Of a stretch of DNA of 64,000 bases, positions 38,046 through 49,249 are shown piece by piece. The DNA lies in the NCBI GenBank assembly GCA_028274465.1, contig CM051456.1, positions 127,984,880 to 128,048,879 on the forward strand. The letters run 5' to 3'. The position numbers and the translations under genes are program-made. This DNA is from Plantago ovata (lineage: Eukaryota; Streptophyta; Magnoliopsida; Lamiales; Plantaginaceae). Within the stretch, counting starts at the first letter, position 1. The number at the start of each line of letters is the position of its first letter. The notes below the pieces were generated by a model. It saw only the letters and a program-made list of their open reading frames with translations, had not been told where the DNA came from and did no database searches.

Positions 38046-39380
38046 TCATTGAGCACCTGCATTCGCAAATTCTTGACGAATCCTAGACTTAATATTCTGC
38101 AGAGTACCCTCAACGGCGATATCAAAGGCATCCTTCTTACTCCTCAACCCCAACGAACTCCCATGCTTCCTATACATAACTCTGGGCATCATCTCCAACA
38201 CCTTCTCCCTCATCCTCCTCACCCTCCGCCTGGGTATTGCCATCAACACATCCACAATGCTCACTCCCTTAAACATCACATCCTCCTTCTGTATAAAAAC
38301 CGAGAACTCACTATACTCCTCCTCCGGCAAATGCCACGTATACTGCTTCTTCGCAGACAGTTCCTCAAAAAAGACCGGTATACACCCCGCTAAAAGCCCT
38401 TCAAATGTGGACCGCCTCGTAGGCGTATCCCCAGGCGGCTGCAAACAAAACGTCGCCTGGAGCATGGGCTTCATGACCCGAATTGGATCATGTTCACAAA
38501 TCCCATTAGAACAGTCCAGAAACTCACATATCTTACTATAACCGGTCCCACTCACACTCAGTTCCGTACTATTCATACACTCCAAACGAATACTCCTCCG
38601 AATATTCGCGTTCTGCGAAATCCCACCCCCACCAGCAAACAGCATTAGAGTGTTCCTCTTCGACCTCCTCACCCTGCTCACCCAATTCTCCAAAAACCCC
38701 AAATTAGGCGGGTGAAACGACGTCGGATAAGGAACAGCCCTCTCCTGCCACGGATACGCTCTGGTCTCGAGCGTGAGCGCCGTAATGTTGTAGAATTCCG
38801 GTAATTCGAGGAAGGAGGTGCCGTAAATGGGCGGATCGTTGGATAAGGGCTGTGTGAAATCCCAGGCGGGGCGGGCCATGACGAGGAAATGGTCATGGCC
38901 TTTGTATTTGTTCCAGATTTGGGGTGAATCAATTGAGGAGAGATGCGTGTAGAGATCGAGGCCGTGGAGGAAGCTGGAGTTGATATCGGGGCCGTAGAGG
39001 TACTTTAAGGCGTCGAGGCCGGAGTAGTAAGGGAGGTAGATGGCGTCGGCGTGGTTGGGATCGGAGGTGAGGCAGGGGTACTCGAGCATGCGGCGGTGGA
39101 AGATGAGCTCGAGGAGGAAGGGGTCTGTGCGGTACCAGGAGTGGGAGGAGTTGTGAGTTTTGTGGCCGAGGCCGTGGTTGGGGAGGTAAGGGCAGAAGTC
39201 GGTGAAGAGAGGGTAGGAGGAGCAGTTGGAGAGTAGGTCCAGGTTGAATCGGTGAGGGAGGTGCCGGATGTGGATCACTTTGTTTGTGCAGTCGGTGTCG
39301 GGATCAGTGGTGGTGGTGTATTGGGAGGTGACGGTGGTGGTGAGGAGGAAGAGGAGGAGAAGGAGGAGTGGTGGCCGCAT
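38046..39380 (-). CDS. GT47 exostosin-family glycosyltransferase (xyloglucan galactosyltransferase-like)
   Basis: Single-exon gene, 444 aa. A hydrophobic N-terminal segment (residues 1-19, Leu-rich) serves as signal anchor or signal peptide for the Golgi lumen. The exostosin domain fills the rest: HADAIYLPYYSGLDAL near residue 111, a MARPAWDF segment, CLQPPGDTPTRRSTFEGLLA followed by GCIPVFFE in the nucleotide-sugar-binding half, and several NxS/T sites. Related plant enzymes (MUR3, XLT2) add galactose to xyloglucan side chains. This protein is shorter than MUR3 and resembles the small group that includes Arabidopsis At4g22580, which from memory lies next to INP1 there as here. Donor and acceptor are not known. 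Codons are GC-rich compared with the flanking DNA. Confidence 0.9.
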   Translation of the reverse strand: MRPPLLLLLLFLLTTTVTSQYTTTTDPDTDCTNKVIHIRHLPHRFNLDLLSNCSSYPLFTDFCPYLPNHGLGHKTHNSSHSWYRTDPFLLELIFHRRMLEYPCLTSDPNHADAIYLPYYSGLDALKYLYGPDINSSFLHGLDLYTHLSSIDSPQIWNKYKGHDHFLVMARPAWDFTQPLSNDPPIYGTSFLELPEFYNITALTLETRAYPWQERAVPYPTSFHPPNLGFLENWVSRVRRSKRNTLMLFAGGGGISQNANIRRSIRLECMNSTELSVSGTGYSKICEFLDCSNGICEHDPIRVMKPMLQATFCLQPPGDTPTRRSTFEGLLAGCIPVFFEELSAKKQYTWHLPEEEYSEFSVFIQKEDVMFKGVSIVDVLMAIPRRRVRRMREKVLEMMPRVMYRKHGSSLGLRSKKDAFDIAVEGTLQNIKSRIRQEFANAGAQ

Positions 39381-39539
39381 GGTGGTGGAGAGGAAATGGG
39401 AGTGGGAATGTTGAGGATGTGAGTTGCAGTTAATGTTAGCTTGTCTTTGGCTTTGTCAACTGTTCTCTAACACGTGGCGGTAAAACTGTCAAAACGTGAG
39501 CGCGGTAATTAAGGAAGTAAATCATTGTTGTTTGTTCCC

Positions 39540-40660
39540 AAGCCGGATTTTCTGTCTCACTCCCTGTGCCACTTCCTGTGGCAGCAATTAGAAGATGTCA
39601 TGTGTACATTCTAGCTTACCATCAACTAGTCTATATTTTTACTTCCAGTCATTATTTTTGATTTTTTTCTTGACGTTAATTTGTTGGAACTCCATAGAAA
39701 TTAAAAATAACAATAATACTTTCTCCATTTTTTTTTAATCATACTTACTTCGTTTCATTAAGAACTTCCTAATGGGACATCTTTGACCACGTATAACTCA
39801 TAAAAACATTAAAGAAAAATATAATAAAATTATATATATTATGAAATTAAATGGAATATATTTTCATAAATCAACTTTTAGTTTATATTAATACAGTTTA
39901 ATTTAAAAGCTATATGTGGTCAAAGGTCGCGATAAATAGTCACCATAGGAAGTATTCCACTTCGGTCAACTGCGTTCATGTATGATTATATATTACTCAT
40001 AAATTATAAGGATATAATTTTTTTTTAAATATGATTAAAATTTATAAATTCGTAGTATTTTTTGAATTGAAGTTGAGAGTTGAAACAACGTTAGACAACA
40101 CTTTGTTCAACTATAAAACATAAATAATAAAGAAAATACACCGAAAATGTGATAGGAACAGAATGTAAAAATTGTAATTTTAGTATTACTCATTTCAATC
40201 TGTTTTTTGTGAAATTGATTTAGTTTTTAGTTTTCATATGAGTTTCCCATTCGCTCTATATTGATTTCATGTGAGAGGGATAAGAAGATAAGTAATACTT
40301 CCTCCGACTTTTATGATCTTTCTCTTTGATAAATAATTGTATATATGTTTAACCGTATATTACACCTAAATTATTTTTAAAAAAAATACATCCGTATAAT
40401 TATGAGTAATTTATAATTAAACATGAACACAATTGATTAGAGAGAAATATCGTAAAGAAAAGGAGAATTGTTATTACCCTTTTTAATTCTCGGAGTTACA
40501 ACAAACAAATTAAGGTAAAAAAAAAAAATAATGAACAAAAAATTAACAAAAAAGAAAGAAAAGATGACGGGTAAAAAATAGACATGGAATGGACACATGC
40601 CAGCTTCTAATTGCTGCCAGAGGAAGTGGCATAGGACCTGGGACAGAAAATCCCGCTTGG
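39540..40660. mobile_element. Mutator-like non-autonomous element with ~80-bp TIRs
   Basis: Inverted arms share GGATTTTCTGTC, GCCACTTCCTGTGGCAGCAA-like and CAATTAGAAG segments: 39543-39615 on the left, about 40585-40658 reversed on the right. Nine bases, TTTGTTCCC, stand on the outside of both ends (39531-39539 and 40661-40669), matching the 9-bp target duplication of Mutator-type elements. The interior is AT-rich and has no transposase. It lies just upstream of the GT47 gene. Confidence 0.75.
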
Positions 40661-40669
40661 TTTGTTCCC

Positions 40670-41734
40670 CTCTGTTTTCCGGTTTACGTGGAACTGTGGA
40701 AGAACCGACGAAGTGTATAGTTTAACTGCCGAGTATTTTTCCTTCTTTCTTTTTTTTTTCTCTCCTTTTTACAGATAAATAATTACTATGTTAACTTACG
40801 TAGTCGGGTATGCTCACCAAATAAGTTAAAGCTTGTGAGCTTTAAAACAATCACATAATTTTAAATAGCGTGCTCAACGTCGAATCAACTTTTATGACAA
40901 GGTCATGCACTCTATAATACTTACATTTACATTTGGCTTGAGTTGAATTATCACCACCCGTATAAAATAACTCCGCCATTAATATAATAACTCCGCCATT
41001 AATATCTTTTACATTCACCGCAAGAATTAAAATCTATAATTTTTTATTTATTTATATATTTTTTAAAGAATTTGTCTGTCTGGTGGCAACAAAGTGCAAC
41101 TTCCATGATAATTTTCTTTTCTTTCAAAGGGCTTGAGGATAGGCGGAAAGTTGTTAATTAACCACCGCAGAAGTGTCGGTGTGAGAGATCCAACTGTGTT
41201 TGGAATTTGGACCAAGAATTATTACTACCAGTTCCTGTCCTTCACGTGAATGAAAGATTATCTTATCCATATAATGCACTAATTATCTTTTTAAAACTGG
41301 TAGTAGTACCTGATTATTTGTGCCCTTTTATTTTTGTCCATCAACAACTCTAATTAATACACCACCATGGGAGGTGAATTAGTGGAACTGAAATAAATTA
41401 GCTTTATAAAATGGAGTACGTGGCCATCATCACTCGCAGTGCGCCTTTTAAGTTGTTGACTTTTAGGCATGCATGTAATCAATCAGGTCAGTCTCATTCG
41501 CACACACCGATACTCCCTCCATTTTCAAAGTCGATGCACACATCTATACTAATCAAATGTTAAAAAATTACTTTTAGTCCCAAAAATTAATTTTTATCCA
41601 CTAAGGCCACTACTTAATTAATCTTTTCAAATTTAAATTAAGTAATTAAAAAAAATATAATATTAGATATCCACATTTAAAATTCGATTACATTTCATCA
41701 CGTGGGTATCCGCGTGTCAATTTACTAGTCTATA
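40670..41734. other. intergenic, nothing recognisable
   Basis: AT-rich spacer. A short direct repeat (AATAACTCCGCCATTAATAT) is present twice at about 40967-41003. No gene seen. Confidence 0.5.
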
Positions 41735-41984
41735 CTCCCTCCGTCCCAGAGCAGTTGCACCATTTGGTTTTGGACACAGAAAATAAGGAGAAGATTTAAA
41801 TATTGAGTTATATTGATAGTGAGTGTTGTTTTTACTTTATGGAGGATTTGTGGCCACAAAAATGTGTTGATGGAATATAAAATTATTATAACCATGTCCA
41901 AATATGGCAAATAAATGAAATGGTGCAAATCTAACGGGACGCCCAAAATGGCAAAATGATGCAACTGTTCTGGGATGGAGGGAG
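41735..41984. mobile_element. Stowaway-like MITE
   Basis: 250-bp element with TA on both sides and inverted ends CTCCCTCCGTCCCAGAGCAG (left) against CTGTTCTGGGATGGAGGGAG (right). Non-coding. Confidence 0.88.
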
Positions 41985-43169
<1,185 letters not shown>

Positions 43170-43532
43170 GTGAGTGTTTGCAAATGTTTAAATCACTTTT
43201 GTGCTTTTGGAGTAGTAGAAGTAGTTTTGGAGTGTTTTATTTTACAACTTCTGCTGCAACTTCTCCTGAAAAAAGCAGATAACCGCCAGAAGCTGAGAAG
43301 CATGTAAATTGATGATTCTACTACCTACTTTTAGCAGTTCTTAATTCTTTTTAAACTAAAAATAAGTGCTTTAATTGAGTTTACCAAACACTACGGCTTC
43401 TACTTCTGTGACTTTAAACTGCTTTTGGACAAAAATAGCAAACACCCATCACTTTTGATTAAAATCAACTTTTTTTAAATTTTAGCAAAAGTAGCACAGA
43501 AGTACATCATAAAAGCATTTGCAAACACTCAC
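43170..43532. mobile_element. Tourist-like MITE
   Basis: 363 bp, TAA on both sides, inverted ends GTGAGTGTTTGCAAATG and CATTTGCAAACACTCAC (17 bp, perfect). Non-coding. Lies about 400 bp upstream of the INP1-like gene. Confidence 0.88.
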
Positions 43533-43935
43533 TAAGTCGATCATGCTCTCGTGTTAAACCCTCCTCCCCAATGTAAATACCATATGGGCCGATTTAAGAA
43601 GACAGAGGATGTAGCGGTCCGGTCCAATGAATATAGCCCACAGGTAGTACACTAGACTAGTAGTAGTAGTTTGATTACTTTTGATGAGTACTACTTTCCA
43701 ACAATGACGGTCCGATTAACCTTTAATTAATTTAGGCGGGAAATGCTTCTCAAATGCTTCTCTCGAATGTTGCTAATCTCTCATTAGCTATAATAATAAT
43801 AATAATAATAATCTATCAATCAATCTACCCATTTTACAGTTTATTTCACACTATCAGCAGCTTGCTCTCTAATAAACTTTGAAGAAGAATCATCAATCAA
43901 TCTTCAAATCAAATAACAAATCCCCAAATTAAGCC
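43533..43935 (+). promoter_or_regulatory. upstream region of the INP1-like gene
   Basis: Presumed promoter and 5' UTR. Contains a short TAA microsatellite (about 43790-43812) and an A-rich leader before the ATG. No clear TATA box was identified. Confidence 0.4.
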
Positions 43936-44718
43936 ATGTTCCGGCCAAAATTAGGGTTCTTCAACCACCAGAAGAAGAACACGATCCCATTCAAAGACTT
44001 CCACCAGCAGTGGCTCACCACCCTCTCCACCACTCACCTCCCCCAGCTCCAATCCGCCCTCTCCTCCTTCTCCACCACCCCCAGCCTCCTCTCCGCCCAC
44101 GTCGAAACCCTCCACTCCCACTTCCAATCCTACTACACCGCCCTCGACGCCGCCGCCTCCTCCTCCCTCTCCTCCGTCCTCTACCCTTCCTGGCGCAACC
44201 CCATCGAGCTCCCTTTCCTCTGGCTCGCCGATCTCCACCCTTATCTCTTCACCAACCTCATCCGTTCCTTTCTCGAAGAAGATTCCTCATCCGACGGCGA
44301 CGGCGACGGGTTCGTTTTGCGCCGGTCTGAGTTCATCCGCCCGTGGTGCGTGGAGACGGCCTGGAGGAGCCCCGACAGGGCGGTGACGGCTAGAGTGGAG
44401 CAGATTGAGTGTGGGCTGAGGCTGATGGTTCCTGCACTGGCGGCGCGTGCCAGGGACGCGCAGGCGAGGATGGTGGTGAGGTTGGGGAAGGGGAAGATTG
44501 AGGAGTCGGTGGAGAAGGAGATGGAGGAGATGGTGGAGGTGGTTCTTGATGCGAATAGGCTGAGGAGGAGTGTTTTGGCGGATGTGTTGAGTGTTGCCAC
44601 TGTTTATCAGGCGGCGCTGTTTCTTGAAGCGGTTGCGCAGTTCTTGGTTGGGTTTAGGGAGGACAAGCTGGTTAAGGAGTTTGAGAAATGTCAGATGCTC
44701 ATCAACACTGGTTCTTGA
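43936..44718 (+). CDS. INP1: DOG1-domain protein, INAPERTURATE POLLEN1-like
   Basis: Single-exon gene, 260 aa. The N-terminal half reads like a DOG1 (delay of germination) domain: FKDFHQQWLTTL near residue 20, SHFQSYYTALD near 63 and SWRNPIELPFLWLADLHPYL near 85. A Glu/Arg-rich helical C-terminal half follows (VEKEMEEMVEV). No signal peptide or membrane segment. INP1 specifies the positions of pollen apertures in Arabidopsis and other plants, acting at plasma-membrane domains of microspores. The identification rests on length, the WRN..PFLWL..LHPYLF block, and the neighbouring GT47 gene, which from memory is adjacent to INP1 (At4g22600) in Arabidopsis as well. A DOG1/TGA-related protein of other function is the alternative. 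Coding sequence is GC-rich. Confidence 0.8.
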   Translation: MFRPKLGFFNHQKKNTIPFKDFHQQWLTTLSTTHLPQLQSALSSFSTTPSLLSAHVETLHSHFQSYYTALDAAASSSLSSVLYPSWRNPIELPFLWLADLHPYLFTNLIRSFLEEDSSSDGDGDGFVLRRSEFIRPWCVETAWRSPDRAVTARVEQIECGLRLMVPALAARARDAQARMVVRLGKGKIEESVEKEMEEMVEVVLDANRLRRSVLADVLSVATVYQAALFLEAVAQFLVGFREDKLVKEFEKCQMLINTGS

Positions 44719-45354
44719 TTCTGAATTTCGGATATACTAGCATTTTTGGAGTTAATGTACAATTTGTTGATATTTTGTTACCTGTTCTTGATTCAGATTG
44801 TTTACCCTGGAGAACAAGTCGAATTCGCTGTGTTTGTATGATATTAAAAATGTTTTTGAGACTTTTGTGATATATTGAATTTAGCATTTGGAATTAATCT
44901 GTATTGGTTTCTGATTCTTGGTTTTGCTCATGTGTTTCAGCTTTTGAATGTTGTTTCTTCTTGTTCTGATGGTATTACATGGTTTTGATACAGTAATGTG
45001 TCTGTGTTTGTGAAGATTCTGCAGCTATTTTTCTGGTTGTTCGTTCTCTGAGTCTTTGGACTGTGATAATGCTTTCAGTGTCGTGTCGTGTTGCACCGGA
45101 GTTACAAAATGCTGCTAAGACTTGTTAATAGTATGTGGAGTTGGGAATATATCTTTTTTGTTTTCCTTGACTGTTGATTGCAGCTGATTTATAGAATGAT
45201 CTGCTCAACCAGGTTAATAGCCCGTCTTAAAGTGTACTTTGGAAGATTTTGTTTATTGTTTAATTGACTGATTTTTTGTGAGTTGATCATTCCTCTTGCT
45301 GTTTCTTACTTGTCGATCTTCATAAACATAACATCGACTTTTTTGTTCTATGTC
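44719..45354. other. 3' flank of the INP1-like gene
   Basis: Probable 3' UTR and spacer before the segmental duplication. No repeat or gene seen. Confidence 0.5.
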
Positions 45355-46507
45355 GCCTAGCCACATAGTCCATAGAACATGAGCTTACAGCTCGTTCTGA
45401 AACGTCCCATGCAGTATTTGATGCTTCTTTGTAACTTCTATATTAATGCTGATGACCCTGTTACAATTCCTCATGACAAGTACTTTTATAAGTTGTTTTT
45501 ATCTTGGAGTTTTGGAAAGCTTATTGCTTTCAACTTCAGTCCTGTCTGCTTATAATTTATACCCGCTTATGCACTTCCAAGATTCAAGAAGCGTTGGAAT
45601 TCTGTTCTTAAACAAAATCTGATTCTTGTGCTGTTATGTCGGTCATGAGAAAATGAATGATAAGGAGATTAGAAGCTTACAATTGTTATCTGGACTTTGT
45701 TGTTGCTTCTTAATCTGTTCACAATGGTCTGTATCCATGTATATAGTTACCATTTGATTAGAGGCATGAATAACTTGTTGCTGATTTCTTTAGTCTAAAC
45801 TCTGATCATGTTTCACACTTTCACCTTATGATAAGTTCTTTTCTCCTGTCTGTATGTGCATATGAAGGTTGATGATGTGAACAGCAAATGCCTGTCGCGT
45901 TATGTTGAGAGTTGAAAGACTTAGACGAAACCAATGGTGTTTTGTGTTATAGAATGAGTAAGCTGTGTTCGAATGAGTACAGGATATGGAGGAAGAGGAA
46001 GAAAGGGGTTCTTATGGCAGTTTTGGGGGGGCATTTGTTAGTGTAACCCTGTAAGCTTAAGTTGGGTAGAAGTGCTTGTTAAACCAGATGCTCAGTCTTT
46101 CATCAGTCAGTAATAGGCTAGTAGCAGCAAGTGAACAACGGGCTAAGTTGGTTGAAATTACAATGTGCATGCATGTTTGGCACTAATCCTAATTTTGAGT
46201 CTTACAGCTTTTTCTACGCAATCGATATTTGATACTATATGCCAATATGCCACTCTGAAAATCTTGCTAAGAGAAATTGGTTCTGAAGAGGATGGGCTTT
46301 CATATCTGATAGGCAGAAAGGGTTGCTTGAATTTGATGCAGTAGATGAGCTTGCTAACGGTGCAGAGCATAGCTTCTGCTGTGAATGCTATTGAAGTACT
46401 CCAACTACTGGATATTACTTCGTAAAAAAATAACTATTGGATATTATATTTTATTATTATTTTCTGTCGTCCTAAATAAAATTTGATAATTTAAAATGTT
46501 AGACTAC

Positions 46508-46979
46508 ACACATCAGTCCCCTTAAGCGCGCTTAAGGGGACTGAAAACGTTTTGGGCCACATCAGTGGCCCAAAACGCGGCTTGGGCCGCGTTTTGGCAT
46601 GCTCAGCGTTTATCATAAACGCTGAGCAGCAATGTGGTGTGGAGTCCACCTGTGGACTCCACCCATTTAGTTTATTTTTTTTTTTAATTCTTTTTTTTTA
46701 CTTTTCCATTTAAATTTCAAACGGTCATAACTTTTAAAATAAAAATGCAAAAAATAAATAAAAATTACCAACGGATAGAACTTTTCGAGATCTATAAATA
46801 GACACCACTCTTGGATATGTTTGTTTCAATCGTTTGTTTTCAATTAAGCAGAACTTGTTGTAATATTGTGTGTTTCAAATTCGGTACAACTTAATGTAAT
46901 ATATTCGTGATTTCCATCTATAAACTTGATTTCGTATGAAATTCTTTACGAACAATCTTCCTTTTTCTTTACCTTAACC

Positions 46980-47010
<31 letters not shown>

Positions 47011-47135
47011 ACGTGGCAGGTCTTAAACTGGCCTTAGCCGCGTTTAAGCAGTCACTGATGCAGACGAAAACTGCTTAAACGCGGCTAAGGCCAGTTTAAG
47101 GCCTTAAACTGGACTTAGCCTTAAACCACTGATGC
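46508..47135. mobile_element. hairpin-rich non-autonomous transposon, empty site known from the paralogous copy
   Basis: Inserted in duplication copy 1 only. Its ends carry CATCAGT (46511) and ACTGATGCGGG (about 47126). The left third is a string of near-perfect palindromes: CCCTTAAGCGCGCTTAAGGG, TTTTGGGCCACATCAG with its partner arm, CTCAGCGTTTATCATAAACG and GTGGAGTCCACC with partner. The right end has a large hairpin with AAACTGGCCTTAGCCGCGTT arms. CATCAGTG occurs four times in both orientations. A 28-A run lies near 46980-47008. Non-coding. PIF/Harbinger-like by general look, but class is not proven. Confidence 0.7.
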
Positions 47136-47350
47136 GGGTACTCTTACTACTACCAGTTTCATTTAATTTCTTGATCAATATTTTAAAATCCACGTCGCAT
47201 TGTAGATCAACTAATTCCAATCTCATTCCGCTACTATCACTTTATTCCTCCACAACAGAACTGTACTCGCTGCTTCAACAGATGTACCTTTACTCTGGTA
47301 GAAGATATTCCATCACCCAGTTGGCTAATTCCACTCCATACATTTTTTTT

Positions 47351-47360
47351 TTATATATAA
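47351..47360 (+). promoter_or_regulatory. TATA box in the duplicated transaldolase promoter, upstream of the FAD2-like gene
   Basis: TTATATATAA followed by ACCTCACTCCCAG, matching the TATA region of the transaldolase gene at 50931. Here it lies 308 bp upstream of the FAD2-like ATG and 43 bp upstream of a decayed transaldolase start. It may drive the FAD2-like gene; a candidate 5' UTR intron runs from GTAAAT at 47461 to GCAG at 47654. Confidence 0.55.
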
Positions 47361-47658
47361 ACCTCACTCCCAGCCGCCCGTTCGTATTCAAAAATGTCAC
47401 CCATGCTGCACTCTAAACAAGGAGCTAGCAAGCACACCACGGCAGACAAGCATTACATGCGTAAATAAATTCATGCACCGTTTATTTTTCAATGCTAAAT
47501 CTACTGCATTAATCAGGGCTGATCTATCTTACAGATTTGTACTTACCAGCAGTAGTATTTATAGTGCTGCTATTGTATGAACTGATGAATCAAAGAAGAA
47601 ATATTTACCATCAGATCGAATCCTGCACCCCTCTTTAGTTCCCTTCCACTGCAGTTCA

Positions 47659-48774
47659 ATGGCTAGATTAACAGGCCGAGCCAAAGTCCTACCACGCACA
47701 AAGCCTCCGTTCACCATTCATGATCTAAAGAATGCGATCCCACCCCATTGCTTCAAGCGTTCCGTCCTAAAGTCATTTTCGTATGTAGTTTATGATTTAT
47801 CAATGCTATGTTCCCTGTACTATGTCGCTTCGAACTACTTCAACCTCCTTCCGCGCCCTCTTTCGTACATTGTGTGGCCTCTCTACTGGTTCTGCCAGTC
47901 GATCGTATTTGCTGCCATTTGGGTCCTTGCCCACGAATGTGGCCATCATGCATTCAGCGAGTACGTTTGGCTCAACAACACTGTCGGCATGATCCTCCAC
48001 ACTGCCCTCTACGTTCCATACTTCTCATTTCGTATAAGCCACCGCAAACACCACTCTAACACGGGATCAATGGAGTACGACGAAGTTCTTGTCCCAAAAC
48101 ATAAGTCTGAAATTCCAGCATTTTTCAAATACTTGGACAATCCATTCGGCCGAGCAATCAGGATATTCGTCACATTCACATTTGGCTGGTTCTGGTATCT
48201 ACTTTTCAACTTCAAAGGTCGCAAATACGGTAGGTTCACCTCCCACTTCAACCCTTACAGCCCAATCTTTACCGATAAGGAGCGCCCTCTAATCTGGATC
48301 TCCAATGCCTGCATTCTTGCTTTCACGTACGTGCTTTATGTCCTGGCAACGGTAAAAGGATTTCCTTGGCTGCTTTTCCATTATGTTGCCCCTCTTGTCA
48401 TGTTGGCAATATTGTTTTCTTTGGTGACCATCTTGCATCACACTCATCCTGCATTGCCTCACTATGATTCTTCGGAGTGGGATTGGCTACGTGGGGCTTT
48501 ATCAACGGTTGACAGGCACTATGGCAGGTTCCTGAACAAAGTTTCACATAACATCAACAATACTCATGTTCTACACCACTTGTTCCCCACCATTCCGCAC
48601 TATCATGCTATGGAGGCAACGTTTGCCATTCAACCGGTACTAGGCGAGTACTATAACTTTGACTCAACACTTATTATAAAGGCGGTCTGGAGAGAGTTTA
48701 AGGAGTGCATTTATGTGGAGCCGGATGAAGGTACCAACAGCAAAGGTGTCTATTGGTTCAACAAAAAGATTTAG
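47659..48774 (+). CDS. FAD2: divergent FAD2-like membrane fatty-acid desaturase
   Basis: Intronless coding region, 371 aa, as usual for FAD2. FAD2 enzymes act on phospholipid-bound oleate in the ER membrane, but family members also hydroxylate, epoxidise, conjugate or acetylenate fatty acids. The three di-iron histidine boxes are intact: HECGHH (92-97), HRKHH (128-132) and HVLHH (303-307). The C-terminus FNKKI fits the aromatic/hydrophobic ER-retrieval pattern. Differences from ordinary FAD2: no glycine-rich N-terminus, HVAHH is HVLHH, TVDRDYG is TVDRHYG, and FSTMPHYH is FPTIPHYH. An AG acceptor (GCAG, 47651-47654) four bases before the ATG sits where FAD2 genes usually end their 5' UTR intron. 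The changes make a specialised activity plausible, not proven. Position between duplicated transaldolase promoters is unusual. Confidence 0.9.
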   Translation: MARLTGRAKVLPRTKPPFTIHDLKNAIPPHCFKRSVLKSFSYVVYDLSMLCSLYYVASNYFNLLPRPLSYIVWPLYWFCQSIVFAAIWVLAHECGHHAFSEYVWLNNTVGMILHTALYVPYFSFRISHRKHHSNTGSMEYDEVLVPKHKSEIPAFFKYLDNPFGRAIRIFVTFTFGWFWYLLFNFKGRKYGRFTSHFNPYSPIFTDKERPLIWISNACILAFTYVLYVLATVKGFPWLLFHYVAPLVMLAILFSLVTILHHTHPALPHYDSSEWDWLRGALSTVDRHYGRFLNKVSHNINNTHVLHHLFPTIPHYHAMEATFAIQPVLGEYYNFDSTLIIKAVWREFKECIYVEPDEGTNSKGVYWFNKKI

Positions 48775-49249
48775 ATATGTGCAGCAACGCATAAACCAGT
48801 CAATTATCAACTAGCTAGCTAGTTTTTCAGATAGTTCTGATAAACATAACCAACGTCAGTTCTCCTACTATATCTCATTTTCAGCTTTGTTACCGTTTTA
48901 ATAAAGCATGGATCTAGTGGACCGAGGAGTCCACGTGGATTTCACTAATGGGTCCCACGATATTCCGAGTCTAGTGCAATTCGCATCGTGTAACTATGAT
49001 CATGCAATGTCACCAATATAATTATCGATCACATCTTGTTTCAATTCGTGGAAATTAAACTGCTAACGCACCGTTTCCAATATAAAGAACAGTAATATAC
49101 TATGGAATGGACTTGGAGTTGATTTTATCATACATACATACTCCATGTTTGGAAAGTGCCTAACAGAGACCTAAACATTCCCCTGTCACAAAACATGCAA
49201 CCAGAGAAATGCTTGAATACAGACATTTTTTGCCTGCCTGTATGTCCAG
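48775..49249 (+). other. 3' flank of the FAD2-like gene
   Basis: Presumed 3' UTR and downstream DNA. The part 48800-49215 has the second copy at 25.5-27.1 kb. It contains the intact empty site of the solo LTR found in that copy. Confidence 0.75.

Larger units (their letters stand above)
45355..47420 (+). repeat. segmental duplication, copy 1 (includes a transaldolase promoter copy)
   Basis: Collinear with 49250-51030. Shared blocks include ATTGCTTTCAACT, TTATGCACTTCCAAGA-like, CAAATGCCTGTCG, GTTAAACCAGATGCTCAGT, GAAATTACAATGTGCATG, and, near the end, AGATGTACCTTTACTCTGG and TATATATAAACCTCACTCCC. It ends shortly after a decayed copy of the transaldolase start codon at 47394 (MSPMLHSK here, MSATLHSP in the real gene). 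Its continuity is broken by the hairpin-rich insertion at 46508-47135, which copy 2 lacks. Confidence 0.88.

Noticed and set aside
44010..44330. Pro/Arg-rich 106-aa ORF
   Set aside because: Shadow frame of the GC-rich INP1-like gene.
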